From NCBI RefSeq assembly GCF_049568105.1, contig NZ_CP145335.1, forward strand, positions 2,666,001 through 2,730,000: a DNA stretch of 64,000 nt, written 5' to 3'. Position numbers and translations under genes: made by a program. Origin of the DNA: Salinisphaera sp049568105. GTDB lineage: Bacteria; Pseudomonadota; Gammaproteobacteria; Nevskiales; Salinisphaeraceae. Each line of letters opens with the position of its first letter. Position 1 is the stretch's first letter. The notes under the pieces are model-generated. The model saw only the letters and a list, made by a program, of their open reading frames with translations, did not search any database and was not told the origin of the DNA. Shown one piece after another: positions 27,450 to 36,527 of this stretch.

Positions 27450-28451
27450 CTAGGCGAACTGCGCAAGCATGCGCAGATCGTTGTTATAGAACTGGCGCAG
27501 ATCGGTCACCCCGTAGCGCAGCATGGCCAGGCGCTCGATGCCCATACCGAAGGCATAGCCGGCATAGCGCTGGCTATCCACGCCGGCCGCATTCAAGACG
27601 TTGGGATGCACCATGCCGCAGCCCAACACTTCCATCCAGCCGGCACCGGTACCCAGGCTACGACCATCGATATCGACTTCGGCCGAGGGTTCGGTGAACG
27701 GGAAATAGGATGGTCTGAACCGTAGTTTCAAGTCGGTTTCGAAAAACGCTTCGAGAAACGACTGCAGCTCGGCGCGAAGCTCGGCAAAACTGACCCGCGG
27801 TGCCACGTACAGCCCCTCAACCTGGTGAAACATCGGGCTGTGGGTACGATCCGAATCGCAGCGATATACCCGCCCGGGGGCGATGACACGGATTGGCGGC
27901 TGTCGGTTTTCCATGGTCCGGATCTGGACCGGCGATGTATGCGTGCGCAGCAGCAGACGGCCTGCATCCAGATAGAACGTATCCTGCATGGCACGCGCAG
28001 GATGATCCGGTGGCACATTGAGGGCTTCGAAGTTGTGGTAGTCGTCCTCAATTTCCGGGCCTTCCACGGCTTCGAAACCGCGCTGCCCGAACAGCGCCTC
28101 GATCCGGCGACGCGTGAGCGTGATCGGATGCATGGCACCGGGCCGCTCACCGCGACCGGGCAGCGTGACATCCACCGACTCGCGCGCCATGCGTTCGGCA
28201 AACTGCTGTTGCTGAAGTGCTTCGCGTCGTTCCTCGATCGCTTGGGCCAACGTCCGCTTAATATCGTTGATCGCCGCGCCGGCCGATTTACGCTCCTCAG
28301 CCGGCAACGATCCCAACGACTTCAGCCGTGCCGTAATCTCACCCTTCTTGCCGAGCAACGCCACACGATGCTCATCGAGCGTCTGCAGATCCTCGGCACC
28401 AGCGATGTCGGACAGCGCTTGGTCGCGCAGCTGTTCGAGTTCAGTCGTCAT
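27450..28451 (-). CDS. pheS: Phenylalanyl-tRNA synthetase alpha subunit
   Basis: A 333-residue catalytic subunit. An N-terminal coiled coil (to about residue 85) precedes the class II core with GRGERPGAMHPITLTRRRIE, FWEVEGPEIEDDYHNFEAL-type sequence (here FEAVEGPEIEDDYHNFEAL), motif 2 HTSPVQIRTM...RVYRCDSDRTHSPMFHQVEG and motif 3 GYAFGMGIERLAMLRYG. The start at MTTELEQLRDQ (28449-28451) was taken as family-like; a start 7 codons earlier is possible. A strong hairpin separates it from rplT upstream. Confidence 0.96.
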   Translation of the reverse strand: MTTELEQLRDQALSDIAGAEDLQTLDEHRVALLGKKGEITARLKSLGSLPAEERKSAGAAINDIKRTLAQAIEERREALQQQQFAERMARESVDVTLPGRGERPGAMHPITLTRRRIEALFGQRGFEAVEGPEIEDDYHNFEALNVPPDHPARAMQDTFYLDAGRLLLRTHTSPVQIRTMENRQPPIRVIAPGRVYRCDSDRTHSPMFHQVEGLYVAPRVSFAELRAELQSFLEAFFETDLKLRFRPSYFPFTEPSAEVDIDGRSLGTGAGWMEVLGCGMVHPNVLNAAGVDSQRYAGYAFGMGIERLAMLRYGVTDLRQFYNNDLRMLAQFA

Positions 28452-28506
28452 CCGCTCGGCCCTCCCGGCCAATCATCGAGCCCGTATTTTCAGACCCCAT
28501 ATACAC

Positions 28507-28536
28507 AAAAGGGAAAGGCCGTGGCCTTTCCCTTTT
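28507..28536. terminator. Perfect 14-bp hairpin between rplT and pheS
   Basis: AAAAGGGAAAGGCC / GGCCTTTCCCTTTT with a 2-base centre. On the minus strand the stem ends in TTTTGTG, so it can terminate or attenuate transcription coming from rplT before pheST. Confidence 0.75.
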
Positions 28537-28583
28537 GGTGCGTCTCGTCGTGAAGTCGCACGCTGGTACGTGCGTAACGACAA

Positions 28584-28940
28584 TCAGCTATGGGCGGCCT
28601 TGGCCTGCTCCACGATCGCGCCGAACGTCGCTTTATCGCGCACGGCCAAGTCAGCCAGGATCTTGCGATCCAGCTCGATGCCAGCTTTTTTCAGACCGTT
28701 CATCAGCGCGCTGTACGACACGCCATGGGCCTTGGCACCGGCGCTGATGCGCGTAATCCACAGCGAACGGAAATCGCGCTTGCGGTTGCGACGGTCGCGA
28801 TAGGCATACTGACCGGCCTTGATGACGGCCTGATTGGCCACCCGGAAGGTCCGGCTACGTGCGCCGTAGTAGCCTTTAGCCTTCTTGAGAACTTTCTTGT
28901 GACGGGCCTTGGCCGTCACGCCGCGACTGACTCGTGCCAT
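28584..28940 (-). CDS. rplT: Ribosomal protein L20
   Basis: A 118-residue L20, needed for early 50S assembly. It reads MARVSRGVTAKARHKKVLKK with GYYGARSRTFRVANQAVIKA and NGLKKAGIELDRKILADLAV. L20 also represses its own operon by binding the mRNA. It is the last gene of the thrS-infC-rpmI-rplT group, and the hairpin after it ends or attenuates the transcript. Confidence 0.98.
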   Translation of the reverse strand: MARVSRGVTAKARHKKVLKKAKGYYGARSRTFRVANQAVIKAGQYAYRDRRNRKRDFRSLWITRISAGAKAHGVSYSALMNGLKKAGIELDRKILADLAVRDKATFGAIVEQAKAAHS

Positions 28941-28974
28941 TTTCGCGCTTCCTGCTGTAGTAAATCGAATAGAA

Positions 28975-28996
28975 AGCGCGCCGATATCGGCGCGCT
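28975..28996. repeat. 22-bp perfect palindrome in the rpmI-rplT gap
   Basis: AGCGCGCCGAT / ATCGGCGCGCT without spacer. In the IF3 operon of E. coli, L20 binds an RNA stem in this gap for autoregulation, so this palindrome is a candidate equivalent. It could also be a processing or attenuation site. Confidence 0.6.
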
Positions 28997-29024
28997 ACGA
29001 AATATCGGATTTCAAGCCGACGGC

Positions 29025-29222
29025 CTATTTGTAAGGCAGCATCCTATCCATCGACGGCTGATCAGCCTTGTCAACCAGAGTTCTCTGGGCTAAGCGCTGC
29101 TTACGCTTGGGCGCCTTCTTGGTCAGGATGTGGTTGCCGAAAGCACGGCTGCGCTTCAGCCGGCCGCTTCCCGTACGCTTCAAACGCTTGGCGGCGCCAC
29201 GGTTGGTTTTGATCTTAGGCAT
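29025..29222 (-). CDS. rpmI: Ribosomal protein L35
   Basis: A 65-residue, very basic L35 (MPKIKTNRGAAKRLKRTGSG, then HILTKKAPKRKQRLAQRTLV). Length and sequence are fully typical. It lies 39 bp downstream of infC. Confidence 0.98.
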   Translation of the reverse strand: MPKIKTNRGAAKRLKRTGSGRLKRSRAFGNHILTKKAPKRKQRLAQRTLVDKADQPSMDRMLPYK

Positions 29223-29261
29223 ACGACTCTCTCTAGGCTCGACTGTGACCGCAAACGGCCG

Positions 29262-29801
29262 CTATTTCTTGGTGTGCTTGGGCACGCCCTTCAGCGGGGA
29301 CATGACCATCGTCATCAAGCGACCCTGCATTTCCGGCCGTTGTTCCACGGTCGCCCATTCCTCCAAATCGGACTGGACGTGTTGCATCAATTCCATACCG
29401 AGTTCTTGATGGGCCATCTCGCGACCACGAAAACGCAACGTGATCTTGATCTTGTCCCCTTCTTCCAAGAACTCTTTGAGCTTCCGCAGCTTGATGTTGT
29501 AGTCGCCCTTATCGGTGCCTGGGCGAAACTTCACTTCCTTAAGCTGCGTCTGCTTCTGTTTTTGCTTGCCGGCCTGCTGTGTCTTCTTTTTCTCGAAGAC
29601 ATGCTTGCCGTAATCCATGATTCGGGTTACGGGTGGTTTCGCGTTCGGCGAAACTTCGACCAGGTCGAGATCGTACTCGCCGGCCTTGGCCAACGCATCG
29701 TCGATCGACATGATGCCAATCTGTTCACCCTCGGGATCGATGACTCGAACTTCCCGAGCGGTGATCGCCTCGTTTCTGCGATCTTTTTGTGCAGCAGCGA
29801 T
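29262..29801 (-). CDS. infC: Translation initiation factor IF-3 with AUC start codon
   Basis: A 179-residue IF-3, which keeps ribosomal subunits apart and checks initiator tRNA and start codon. Homology begins well before the first ATG: the frame upstream reads AQKDRRNEAITAREVRVIDP then EGEQIGIMSIDDALAKAGEY. The only start consistent with this is ATC at 29799-29801, with an AAGGAGG Shine-Dalgarno nine bases upstream. A non-canonical AUU/AUC start is the known device by which IF-3 represses its own translation. Length equals that of E. coli IF-3 (180). The N-domain, linker helix (VFEKKKTQQAGKQKQKQT) and C-domain are intact. Confidence 0.95.
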   Translation of the reverse strand: MAAAQKDRRNEAITAREVRVIDPEGEQIGIMSIDDALAKAGEYDLDLVEVSPNAKPPVTRIMDYGKHVFEKKKTQQAGKQKQKQTQLKEVKFRPGTDKGDYNIKLRKLKEFLEEGDKIKITLRFRGREMAHQELGMELMQHVQSDLEEWATVEQRPEMQGRLMTMVMSPLKGVPKHTKK

Positions 29802-29834
29802 TGTCGACGTCCTCCTTGCTAAGCCGGTGTCGCA

Positions 29835-29857
29835 TTCCGCCGAATGGTTCGGCGGAA
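29835..29857. repeat. 10-bp hairpin in the thrS-infC gap
   Basis: TTCCGCCGAA-TGG-TTCGGCGGAA, about 35 bp upstream of the infC start codon and after the thrS stop. It may terminate thrS partly or shape the infC leader. Confidence 0.6.
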
Positions 29858-29910
29858 GTAAAGCGCGCGATTATATACAAAGAATCGCACAATTTCCATC
29901 GGCTTCTGGT

Positions 29911-31818
29911 TCAATTTCGGTTTTTGATCTGCGTGGTCGCCCGCTCGACGAAATCAGCCACCAGCATGGGGCCGAGATCCTCTCCTTCACGGGTTCGGAC
30001 CGCGACCGCACCATCGGCTTTTTCTCGATCACCGACTACCAGCAGATACGGTACACGTTGCATCGTGTGTTCTCTGATTTTGTAGCCGACTTTTTCATTT
30101 CTCAAGTCCGTATCGGCCCGCAAGCCAGCATCTCGCAGCGTATTCGCCAATTCAACCGCATAATCTGCTTGGGCATCGGTGATATTGAGGATCACCGCCT
30201 GAACCGGCGACAGCCAGACCGGCATCGATCCCGCATGGTGCTCGATTAGAATGCCGATGAAGCGTTCCATCGAACCGAGGATCGCCCGGTGTAGCATGAC
30301 CGGCACCTGGCGATCGCCGTTTTCATCGACGTATTCGGCGCCTAAACGCTGGGGCATCGAGAAATCGAGCTGGACCGTGCCGAGCTGCCAGACGCGGTTC
30401 AGACAGTCGCGCAGCGAAAACTCGATCTTGGGGCCATAGAACGCCCCCTCACCCGGCTGCAGCTCGAAATCCAGCCCCTTGTCTTCGAGGCATCGCTGCA
30501 GCGCTGCTTCAGACTTGTCCCAGATCTCGTCGGAACCGACCCGTTTTTCAGGACGAGTGGAGAGCTTGATCAGCACCTCATCGAAGCCGAAGTCAGCATA
30601 AACTTCGTAGAGCAGATCCGTGAACTTCGAGACTTCCTCGCCGATCTGCGATTCGGTACAGAAGATGTGGGCGTCGTCCTGGGTGAACCCGCGCACGCGC
30701 ATCAGCCCATGCAGCGTGCCCGAGGCCTCGTTGCGATGGCAGGAGCCGAACTCGGCCAGGCGCAGCGGCAGATCGCGATAGCTTTTCAGGCCGCGGTTGT
30801 AGATCTGAACGTGTGCCGGGCAGTTCATCGGCTTGACCGCGAACTGGCGATCCTCGGAGCCGGTGATGAACATGTCGTCGGAGAATTTCTCGGCGTGGCC
30901 GGATTTCTCCCACAGCGACAGATCGATCAGCGACGGCGTATGGACTTCCTTGTAGCCTTCGCGATCCAGACGCGCGCGGATATAGTCGGTGATCTGCAAA
31001 TAGATCTGCCAACCGCGGTCGTGCCAGAAGATCATGCCCGGCGCTTCTTCCTGGATATGGAAGAGATCCTGCTTGCGGGCAATCAACCGGTGGTCGCGCT
31101 TCTTGGCTTCCTCGAGGAAGGCTAGATGCGCCTTAAGATCTTTCTCGCTAGCCCAGGCCGTGCCGTAGATACGGGTCAGCATTTCGTTGTCGGAATCGCC
31201 GCGCCAGTAGGCACCAGCCAGACTCATGAGCTTGAAATGCCGCAGATGCCGCGAGTTGGGCACGTGCGGGCCCTTGCACATATCCACGTAGTCTTCGTGG
31301 TGGTACAGGGCAATAGTCTCGTCTTCCGGGATCTCGCGTACGATCTCCTGCTTGTAGGGCTCGTCGCGATCGACAAAGGTCGCCAATGCCCTGTCCCGCG
31401 TGACCACCTCGCGGATCACTTCGTGATCGCGTTTGGCCAGCTCGTGCATGCGCGCCTCGATCGCTTCGAGATCCTCGGGCGTGAGGGTACGACCGATGTT
31501 GATGTCGTAGTAGAAGCCGTCCTCGATCACTGGCCCAATCGCCATCTTGACGTCCGGATACAGCGTCTTGAGCGCCTGACCGAGCAGATGGGCACAGGAA
31601 TGGCGGATAATATCCAGGCCGTCCTGTTCCTTGGCGGTCACCAGTTCGATCCTGGCGTCGTGATCAATGGGCACACAGGCATCCGCCAGTTCACCATCGA
31701 TACGTGCCGCCAGCGTGGCCTTGGCCAAGCCGGCGCCGATCGATTCGGCGACCTGCATGCCAGTCACGGGATGATCGAACTGTTTGACGGAGCCGTCGGG
31801 GAGCGTGATGGCAGGCAT
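29911..31818 (-). CDS. thrS: Threonyl-tRNA synthetase
   Basis: A 635-residue ThrRS. The N-terminal TGS domain (MPAITLPDGSVKQFDHPVTG), the second additional editing domain with HSCAHLLGQALKTLYPD, the class II catalytic core with the zinc-ligand cysteine in VKPMNCPAHVQIYN, motif 2 (LAEFGSCHRNEASGTLHGLM) and the C-terminal anticodon domain ending around RTREGEDLG are all present. It is the first gene of the thrS-infC-rpmI-rplT series. Confidence 0.98.
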   Translation of the reverse strand: MPAITLPDGSVKQFDHPVTGMQVAESIGAGLAKATLAARIDGELADACVPIDHDARIELVTAKEQDGLDIIRHSCAHLLGQALKTLYPDVKMAIGPVIEDGFYYDINIGRTLTPEDLEAIEARMHELAKRDHEVIREVVTRDRALATFVDRDEPYKQEIVREIPEDETIALYHHEDYVDMCKGPHVPNSRHLRHFKLMSLAGAYWRGDSDNEMLTRIYGTAWASEKDLKAHLAFLEEAKKRDHRLIARKQDLFHIQEEAPGMIFWHDRGWQIYLQITDYIRARLDREGYKEVHTPSLIDLSLWEKSGHAEKFSDDMFITGSEDRQFAVKPMNCPAHVQIYNRGLKSYRDLPLRLAEFGSCHRNEASGTLHGLMRVRGFTQDDAHIFCTESQIGEEVSKFTDLLYEVYADFGFDEVLIKLSTRPEKRVGSDEIWDKSEAALQRCLEDKGLDFELQPGEGAFYGPKIEFSLRDCLNRVWQLGTVQLDFSMPQRLGAEYVDENGDRQVPVMLHRAILGSMERFIGILIEHHAGSMPVWLSPVQAVILNITDAQADYAVELANTLRDAGLRADTDLRNEKVGYKIREHTMQRVPYLLVVGDREKADGAVAVRTREGEDLGPMLVADFVERATTQIKNRN

Positions 31819-31890
31819 CTATAACGTCCTGTCAGTGGCGGCCGATACGAAGAGCCGCATGCATGGCCGACTCATTGCGAGCCGCGGAAG

Positions 31891-31921
31891 CAAAAAAGCC
31901 GCCGGACATGAGCCGGCGGCT
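31891..31921 (-). terminator. Intrinsic terminator of tRNA-Val
   Basis: On the minus strand AGCCGCCGG and CCGGCGGCT form a 9-bp stem followed by TTTTTTG. It lies 11 bp past the tRNA-Val 3' end. Confidence 0.85.
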
Positions 31922-31932
31922 ATTTCGGTATC

Positions 31933-32009
<77 letters not shown>

Positions 32010-33246
32010 GTTGAGGTGCGAGACAATACCGACATCCCCGGGGTTCGGCAAGCCTTTTCGCAAAATTTTTTGATTCGTCCCGTCATGAGCCGTCTCCAGG
32101 ACCAGTCCGCGAACGGCAGAACGCCCCGCTGCGCACCAACCACCCGCGACATGGCTCGGATGGCCCAGTCCCAGCGTCGGCATTGTCGACTGGCGCAGCC
32201 ACTGGTCATGGCGCCGCCCGGATCGGTCACTGGCACCATGCCAGCCGCCTACTCTAGAAAGGCTGATCCGCCCACCCGACCGCTGGCGCTCTCACTAACG
32301 CACCCCTGCCCGTCGGATGCGGGTCTCGACGCCGATAAAGATAACGTCGCCGAACATGTCTTCAACCTGTCTGCCCCACGCCATCACCGAGCCGACAACG
32401 ATTGCGCCCAGCTGGGCCACGGTCGCTCGCACTAACTGTGCATCACCAGCGCGGCACGGCCCGCTGCTGCTAAAACAAAACCGTCGAAGGCGCCCCATAG
32501 AAACCGATCTGCTTCGAGCCTGCGCGCCGGTCGTCTTTTGGCTAGGGCTTCGGCTGATACACAGCCCCCCGGCATCGGGCACCAGTGATCAGACAATGCG
32601 TGCCCCAGGCCTTGCATGTCTGTAAAACCTTCAAGCCATATCCGGGATTCGCTGGGCCGCTTCCCAACCCGCGGCCGACCGGCGCGTCTGTCCGGCCAGC
32701 CACATCGGGTGCGACAACATAGCGTAGGGCCCGTCGTCACAAGATACGCCGCCGCATCCGCAGCCCTGTGGTGGCAAGCCAAGGCATCGTGAGCGTGGCG
32801 TAACTCTGCCACGTAAGGAAACGATAACGCCGGATAGCCGCCCCAGGGCTGCGGACCCTGGGGATGAGGCCCGGCCCTCGCACTATGGGGCGTTGTAGAC
32901 CTTGAACGTGGGCCCGCTACGCTCGGCGGTCTGCGCCTTGCCTGACACCTATAGGCGGGCGTCGTGCGACGACGCGCCCTAGGCCGCGTTGAGGCGTCTT
33001 GCGAGCGCCGCGTTGCCACCCCAAATCGTGGCTGGCGAGGCGCCAGCCGCTGTATCGCGGCGTGCCACGATAACGGCTCGTCACGCAGCCTGGCGCGATC
33101 TTAGAAGTCTGCCTTCAAAACGACGGTGTTGGGCCGCAATCCGGCGTTGCCGCGCACTGGCGGCGCGCTATCACGCCGCACGCGCGGCGCCTCGGCTGGC
33201 AGCCCCACCGCCTTTGGCGCGGACTCGTATGAGACCCCAATATGCC
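32010..33246. other. 1.2 kb gene-free stretch between tRNA-Val and uvrB
   Basis: No supportable gene. Bases 32724-32982 are a MITE-like repeat. In 32295-32430 a minus-strand frame reads AQLGAIVVGSVMAWGRQVED and then MFGDVIFIGVETRIRR, which has a membrane-protein flavour. It lacks a sensible start or continuation, so it may be the trace of a lost gene. Confidence 0.45.
32724..32982. mobile_element. MITE-like repeat, copy A
   Basis: About 259 bp, starting (G)TAGGGCCCGTCGTCAC and ending GACGACGCGCCCTAG, which are near inverted copies of each other. The inside matches copies B and C in long blocks (AAGATACGCCGCCGCA, AACGATAACGCCGGAT, GCGCCTTGCCTG). Compared with copy C it has an extra segment around 32793-32815. 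Confidence 0.75.
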
Positions 33247-35265
33247 CTAGCCAGCCTTGGCCGGCACTTCCAGGGCATGCTCGCGGACCTTGGAGATCTG
33301 ATCGCGGATCTTGCCGGCTTCCTCGAACTCGAGATTCTCGGCGTGCTTGAACATCTGCTTCTCGAGCTTGTCGATTTCCTTGGCCAGTTGCGAAGCCGAC
33401 ATCTTGGCGTAGTCGACACCCACCTCGGCGACCTTCTTCTTCTCCTTGACCGCGCTGTAGTCCTCGTAACCGTGGCGCATGACATCGGCGACCGCCTTCT
33501 GAATGGTCCTGGGCGTAATGCCATGCTCTTCGTTGAAGGCGATCTGCTTGGCCCGGCGCCGCTCAGTCTCATCGATCGCCTTACGCATCGAGCCAGTAAT
33601 CTGGTCGGCATAGAGAATCGCCCGGCCCTCGACGTTGCGGGCCGCACGCCCCATGGTCTGGATCAGCGAGCGCTCGGCGCGCAGGAAGCCTTCCTTGTCG
33701 GCATCCAGCACGCCCACCAGTGCGACCTCCGGAATATCCAGCCCCTCGCGCAGCAGGTTGATACCGACCAGCACGTCAAACTCGCCCAGCCGCAGATCGC
33801 GGATAATCTCGCTGCGCTCGACCGTATCGATATCCGAATGCAAATAGCGCACCGAGACCCCGGCCTCGTGCAGGTATTCGGTCAGATCCTCGGCCATGCG
33901 TTTGGTCAGCGTAGTGACCAACACCCGCTGTTGCTTGACGATCACGGTCTGGATCTCGGACAGCAGATCGTCGACCTGGGTCTCGGCCGGCCGGACCTCG
34001 ATTTCCGGATCGACCAGCCCGGTCGGGCGCACCACCTGCTCGACCGTGTTGTCGGTGTGCTTGAGCTCATACGGCCCGGGCGTGGCCGAGACATAGATCA
34101 TCTGCGGCGCGACCCGCTCGAATTCCTCGAACTTGAGCGGCCGGTTATCCAGCGCCGACGGCAGCCGAAAACCATATTCGACCAGCGTCTGCTTGCGCGC
34201 CCGGTCGCCCTTGTACATGCCGCCAATCTGGGGAACCGTCACATGCGATTCGTCCAGCACCATAACGGCGTCGTCCGGCAGATAGTCGAGCAGACAGGGC
34301 GGCGGCGCGCCCGGCTCGCGGCCGGATAGATAGCGCGAGTAGTTCTCGATCCCCGAACAGAAGCCAATCTCGTTGATCATCTCGAGATCGAACATAGTAC
34401 GCTGCTCGATGCGCTGGGCCTCGATCAGCTTGTTCTGCGACTCGAAATACTTCACCCGCTCGCGCATTTCCTCCTTGATGGCATCCATTGCATCCAGGAT
34501 CCGGTTGCGCGGCGTCACATAGTGCGTCTTGGGATAGATCGTCAGCCGCGGCACCTTATGGCTCACGGTGCCGGTCAGCGGATCGAAATAAGACAGCCGC
34601 TCGACTTCGTCGTCGAACAACTCAATGCGTACGGCCTCGTCCTCCGCTTCGGCTGGAAACACATCGATGATTTCGCCGCGCACGCGATAAGTCCCGCGCT
34701 CCAGGGTCATGTCGTTGCGGGTGTACTGAAGCTCGGTCAGCCGCTTGATGATATCGCGTTGGCTGATCGACTCGCCCTCGTCGAGATGCAATACCATCGC
34801 AAAGTAGGCCTGCGGATCGCCCAGACCATAAATAGCCGAGACCGAGGCCACCACGATCGTATCGCGGCGCTCGATCAATGCCTTTGTCGCCGACAGGCGC
34901 ATCTGCTCGATATGCTCGTTCATCGACGAATCCTTTTCGATAAAGGTATCCGACGACGGCACATAGGCCTCGGGCTGATAGTAGTCGTAGTAAGAGACGA
35001 AGTATTCCACCGCGTTGTCCGGAAAGAATTCCTTCATCTCGCCGTAAAGCTGAGCCGCGAGCGTCTTGTTCGGCGCCATGATCAGCATCGGGCGGTTGGC
35101 CTGCATGGCTACGTTCGCCATGGTGTAGGTCTTGCCGGAACCGGTCACGCCGAGCAGCACCTGGTGCGCAAGCCCATCTTCCAGGCCCTCGACCAGCCCT
35201 TCGATCGCCGCCGGCTGATCACCGGCCGGCGCCCAATCCGCTTTAAGTTGCAATCCGTTATTCAT
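33247..35265 (-). CDS. uvrB: Excinuclease ABC subunit B
   Basis: A 672-residue UvrB, the damage-verifying helicase-like subunit of nucleotide excision repair. Walker A is LLGVTGSGKTYTMANV, the DNA-clamping beta-hairpin is in YYDYYQPEAYVPSSDTFIEK, helicase motif II is VLDESHVTV and motif VI is QTMGRAARNVEG. A C-terminal UVR domain (about residues 630-665, ASQLAKEIDKLEKQMFKHAE) binds UvrC. I chose the ATG at 35263-35265 (MNNGLQLKADW); upstream ATGs in the same frame cannot be ruled out. Confidence 0.96.
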   Translation of the reverse strand: MNNGLQLKADWAPAGDQPAAIEGLVEGLEDGLAHQVLLGVTGSGKTYTMANVAMQANRPMLIMAPNKTLAAQLYGEMKEFFPDNAVEYFVSYYDYYQPEAYVPSSDTFIEKDSSMNEHIEQMRLSATKALIERRDTIVVASVSAIYGLGDPQAYFAMVLHLDEGESISQRDIIKRLTELQYTRNDMTLERGTYRVRGEIIDVFPAEAEDEAVRIELFDDEVERLSYFDPLTGTVSHKVPRLTIYPKTHYVTPRNRILDAMDAIKEEMRERVKYFESQNKLIEAQRIEQRTMFDLEMINEIGFCSGIENYSRYLSGREPGAPPPCLLDYLPDDAVMVLDESHVTVPQIGGMYKGDRARKQTLVEYGFRLPSALDNRPLKFEEFERVAPQMIYVSATPGPYELKHTDNTVEQVVRPTGLVDPEIEVRPAETQVDDLLSEIQTVIVKQQRVLVTTLTKRMAEDLTEYLHEAGVSVRYLHSDIDTVERSEIIRDLRLGEFDVLVGINLLREGLDIPEVALVGVLDADKEGFLRAERSLIQTMGRAARNVEGRAILYADQITGSMRKAIDETERRRAKQIAFNEEHGITPRTIQKAVADVMRHGYEDYSAVKEKKKVAEVGVDYAKMSASQLAKEIDKLEKQMFKHAENLEFEEAGKIRDQISKVREHALEVPAKAG

Positions 35266-35485
35266 GTGTCCAACCATTGGCTCGCCCATATTCGTTTGCA
35301 AGGGGCTTACGGATCAGCAACGCAATGCGATGTATCGCCTACGCAACAATCCCCAACTGCCGCCTTCCGGTCAGACGCTCTCAAAAACCCTGGAAAGATT
35401 TTGCCTATCAGGGCTTGCCAAGCGCCAAATCATCACCTAGGATACGCGTCCTTCGTCGGCAAACGGCGAAACAAAGCAGCAATAT

Positions 35486-35561
35486 TCCCCGGTAGCTCAG
35501 TTGGTAGAGCGGGTGACTGTTAATCACTAGGTCGGCGGTTCGAGCCCGTCCCGGGGAGCCA
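35486..35561 (+). tRNA. tRNA-Asn(GTT)
   Basis: A 76-nt tRNA: acceptor TCCCCGG / CCGGGGA, D arm GCTCAGTTGGTAGAGC, anticodon loop CTGTTAA (anticodon GTT) on the stem GTGA/TCAC, T loop TTCGAGC, encoded GCCA end. A strong terminator follows. Confidence 0.96.
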
Positions 35562-35570
35562 GACAAGATA

Positions 35571-35612
35571 AGGGCTTAGAGAGATTATCGAAATCCTCTA
35601 AGCCCTTTTTTT
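35571..35612 (+). terminator. Intrinsic terminator of tRNA-Asn
   Basis: AGGGCTTAGAG and CTCTAAGCCCT form an 11-bp stem followed by TTTTTTTA, starting 10 bp after the tRNA. Confidence 0.92.
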
Positions 35613-36445
35613 ATGTATGGCCTAGGCCTCGACTACCCACCCTCAGGGCGCTTGCGCCTTGGCCTTGAGGCTGGGAGCGCAGCCACGTGGCGCCCACCGT
35701 ACTGCCCCAACAAGCGTCTGCCTCGCCTATACGGCCAGTTTCTAGTCAGCGCCGTAGCCCAGCGATGACTTGCCCCGGGCGCGCAGACGAGCCGATAGCG
35801 ATGCCGCTTATGGCAGTGATTGGCATGGCCACCCTTTTGGCCTAGCACACATTGCATTGCTGTACGACGCCCGCGGGCGAGCTGGTAGGGTCGCCGTGCA
35901 CAGCGCTTGCCACTTTTTAAGACGAAGCACCGAGGCCCCAGGGTCTTTTGCGGCGTTATGCCTAGGGCCTGACACGATGGCCGCCCCATGCTTGGCAGAC
36001 ACCGTGAGCGGCTGTCGACACGGCACCCACACGATACGTCGATAGGCCTTCAAGCCGTCACCGCTTCTCGACGAGCTCCCCTTCGCATAGGCGAGGCCAA
36101 CCACTCAGGCTTAAGCGCCCAGGTCACAGCTTTTCTGGATATAGGCTAGCGACGCCCTGCGGTCGTGGCGCTGGTATAAACGATCGCCGGGATCCGGCGG
36201 ACTGCTACCGGTCGACGCGATGAGCGCGCCCCGCACCGCGTTTCTAGCCGAACGGATCGACGGGCACATACCCCCATCGCCTCCGATACGCCACCGACTG
36301 CCGCCGATTCGCGACCGGTCAAGCCGATATGCTCATGTTCGCGGGGCACCCCAGCGACGCTCAGGCGGTTGTCCTTACCTTGCCGCTGCCTTCACGCAGC
36401 TGATCGGTCCTGGTCGGCGCGGTATTTGCTTGCCCCAAGACTGCT
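35613..36445. other. 0.8 kb gene-free stretch before the purine cluster
   Basis: No convincing gene on either strand; the short open frames are Arg/Pro-rich GC artefacts. A weak resemblance to the right end of the MITE family is seen in reverse orientation around 35955-36010, but it is too degraded to call. The right edge leads into the operator pair at 36446. Confidence 0.4.
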
Positions 36446-36480
36446 ATTGGATACTCATAAATAATCTATTCGTATCCAAT
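36446..36480. promoter_or_regulatory. Operator pair upstream of the ureidoglycine aminohydrolase gene
   Basis: ATTGGATAC (36446-36454) and GTATCCAAT (36472-36480): two perfect inverted copies separated by 17 bp, 48 bp before the start codon. The intervening sequence is AT-rich. The same pair with the same gap occurs at 44731-44765. Likely bound by one of the two FadR-type regulators encoded in the cluster. Confidence 0.75.
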
Positions 36481-36527
36481 TCAGCGCCTGCTGCACTTGC
36501 CAGCCGCCCCTACTTGAACAGCGATTG

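Noticed and set aside
32432..33019. Minus-strand frames within and near the MITE copies (also 45192-45575, 52235-52525)
   Set aside because: They share peptides such as CHHRAADAAAYLVTT only because the DNA is repeated; starts and ends differ and nothing resembles a protein family. Similar artefact frames are known in other repeat families.
35613..36110. Possible fifth MITE copy in reverse orientation
   Set aside because: Only a short stretch near CCTAGGGC resembles the family end; the diagnostic inner blocks are absent.
36220..36527. 102-codon frame upstream of the ureidoglycine aminohydrolase gene
   Set aside because: It runs through the operator pair, is Arg/Pro-rich and lacks similarity or a good ribosome site.
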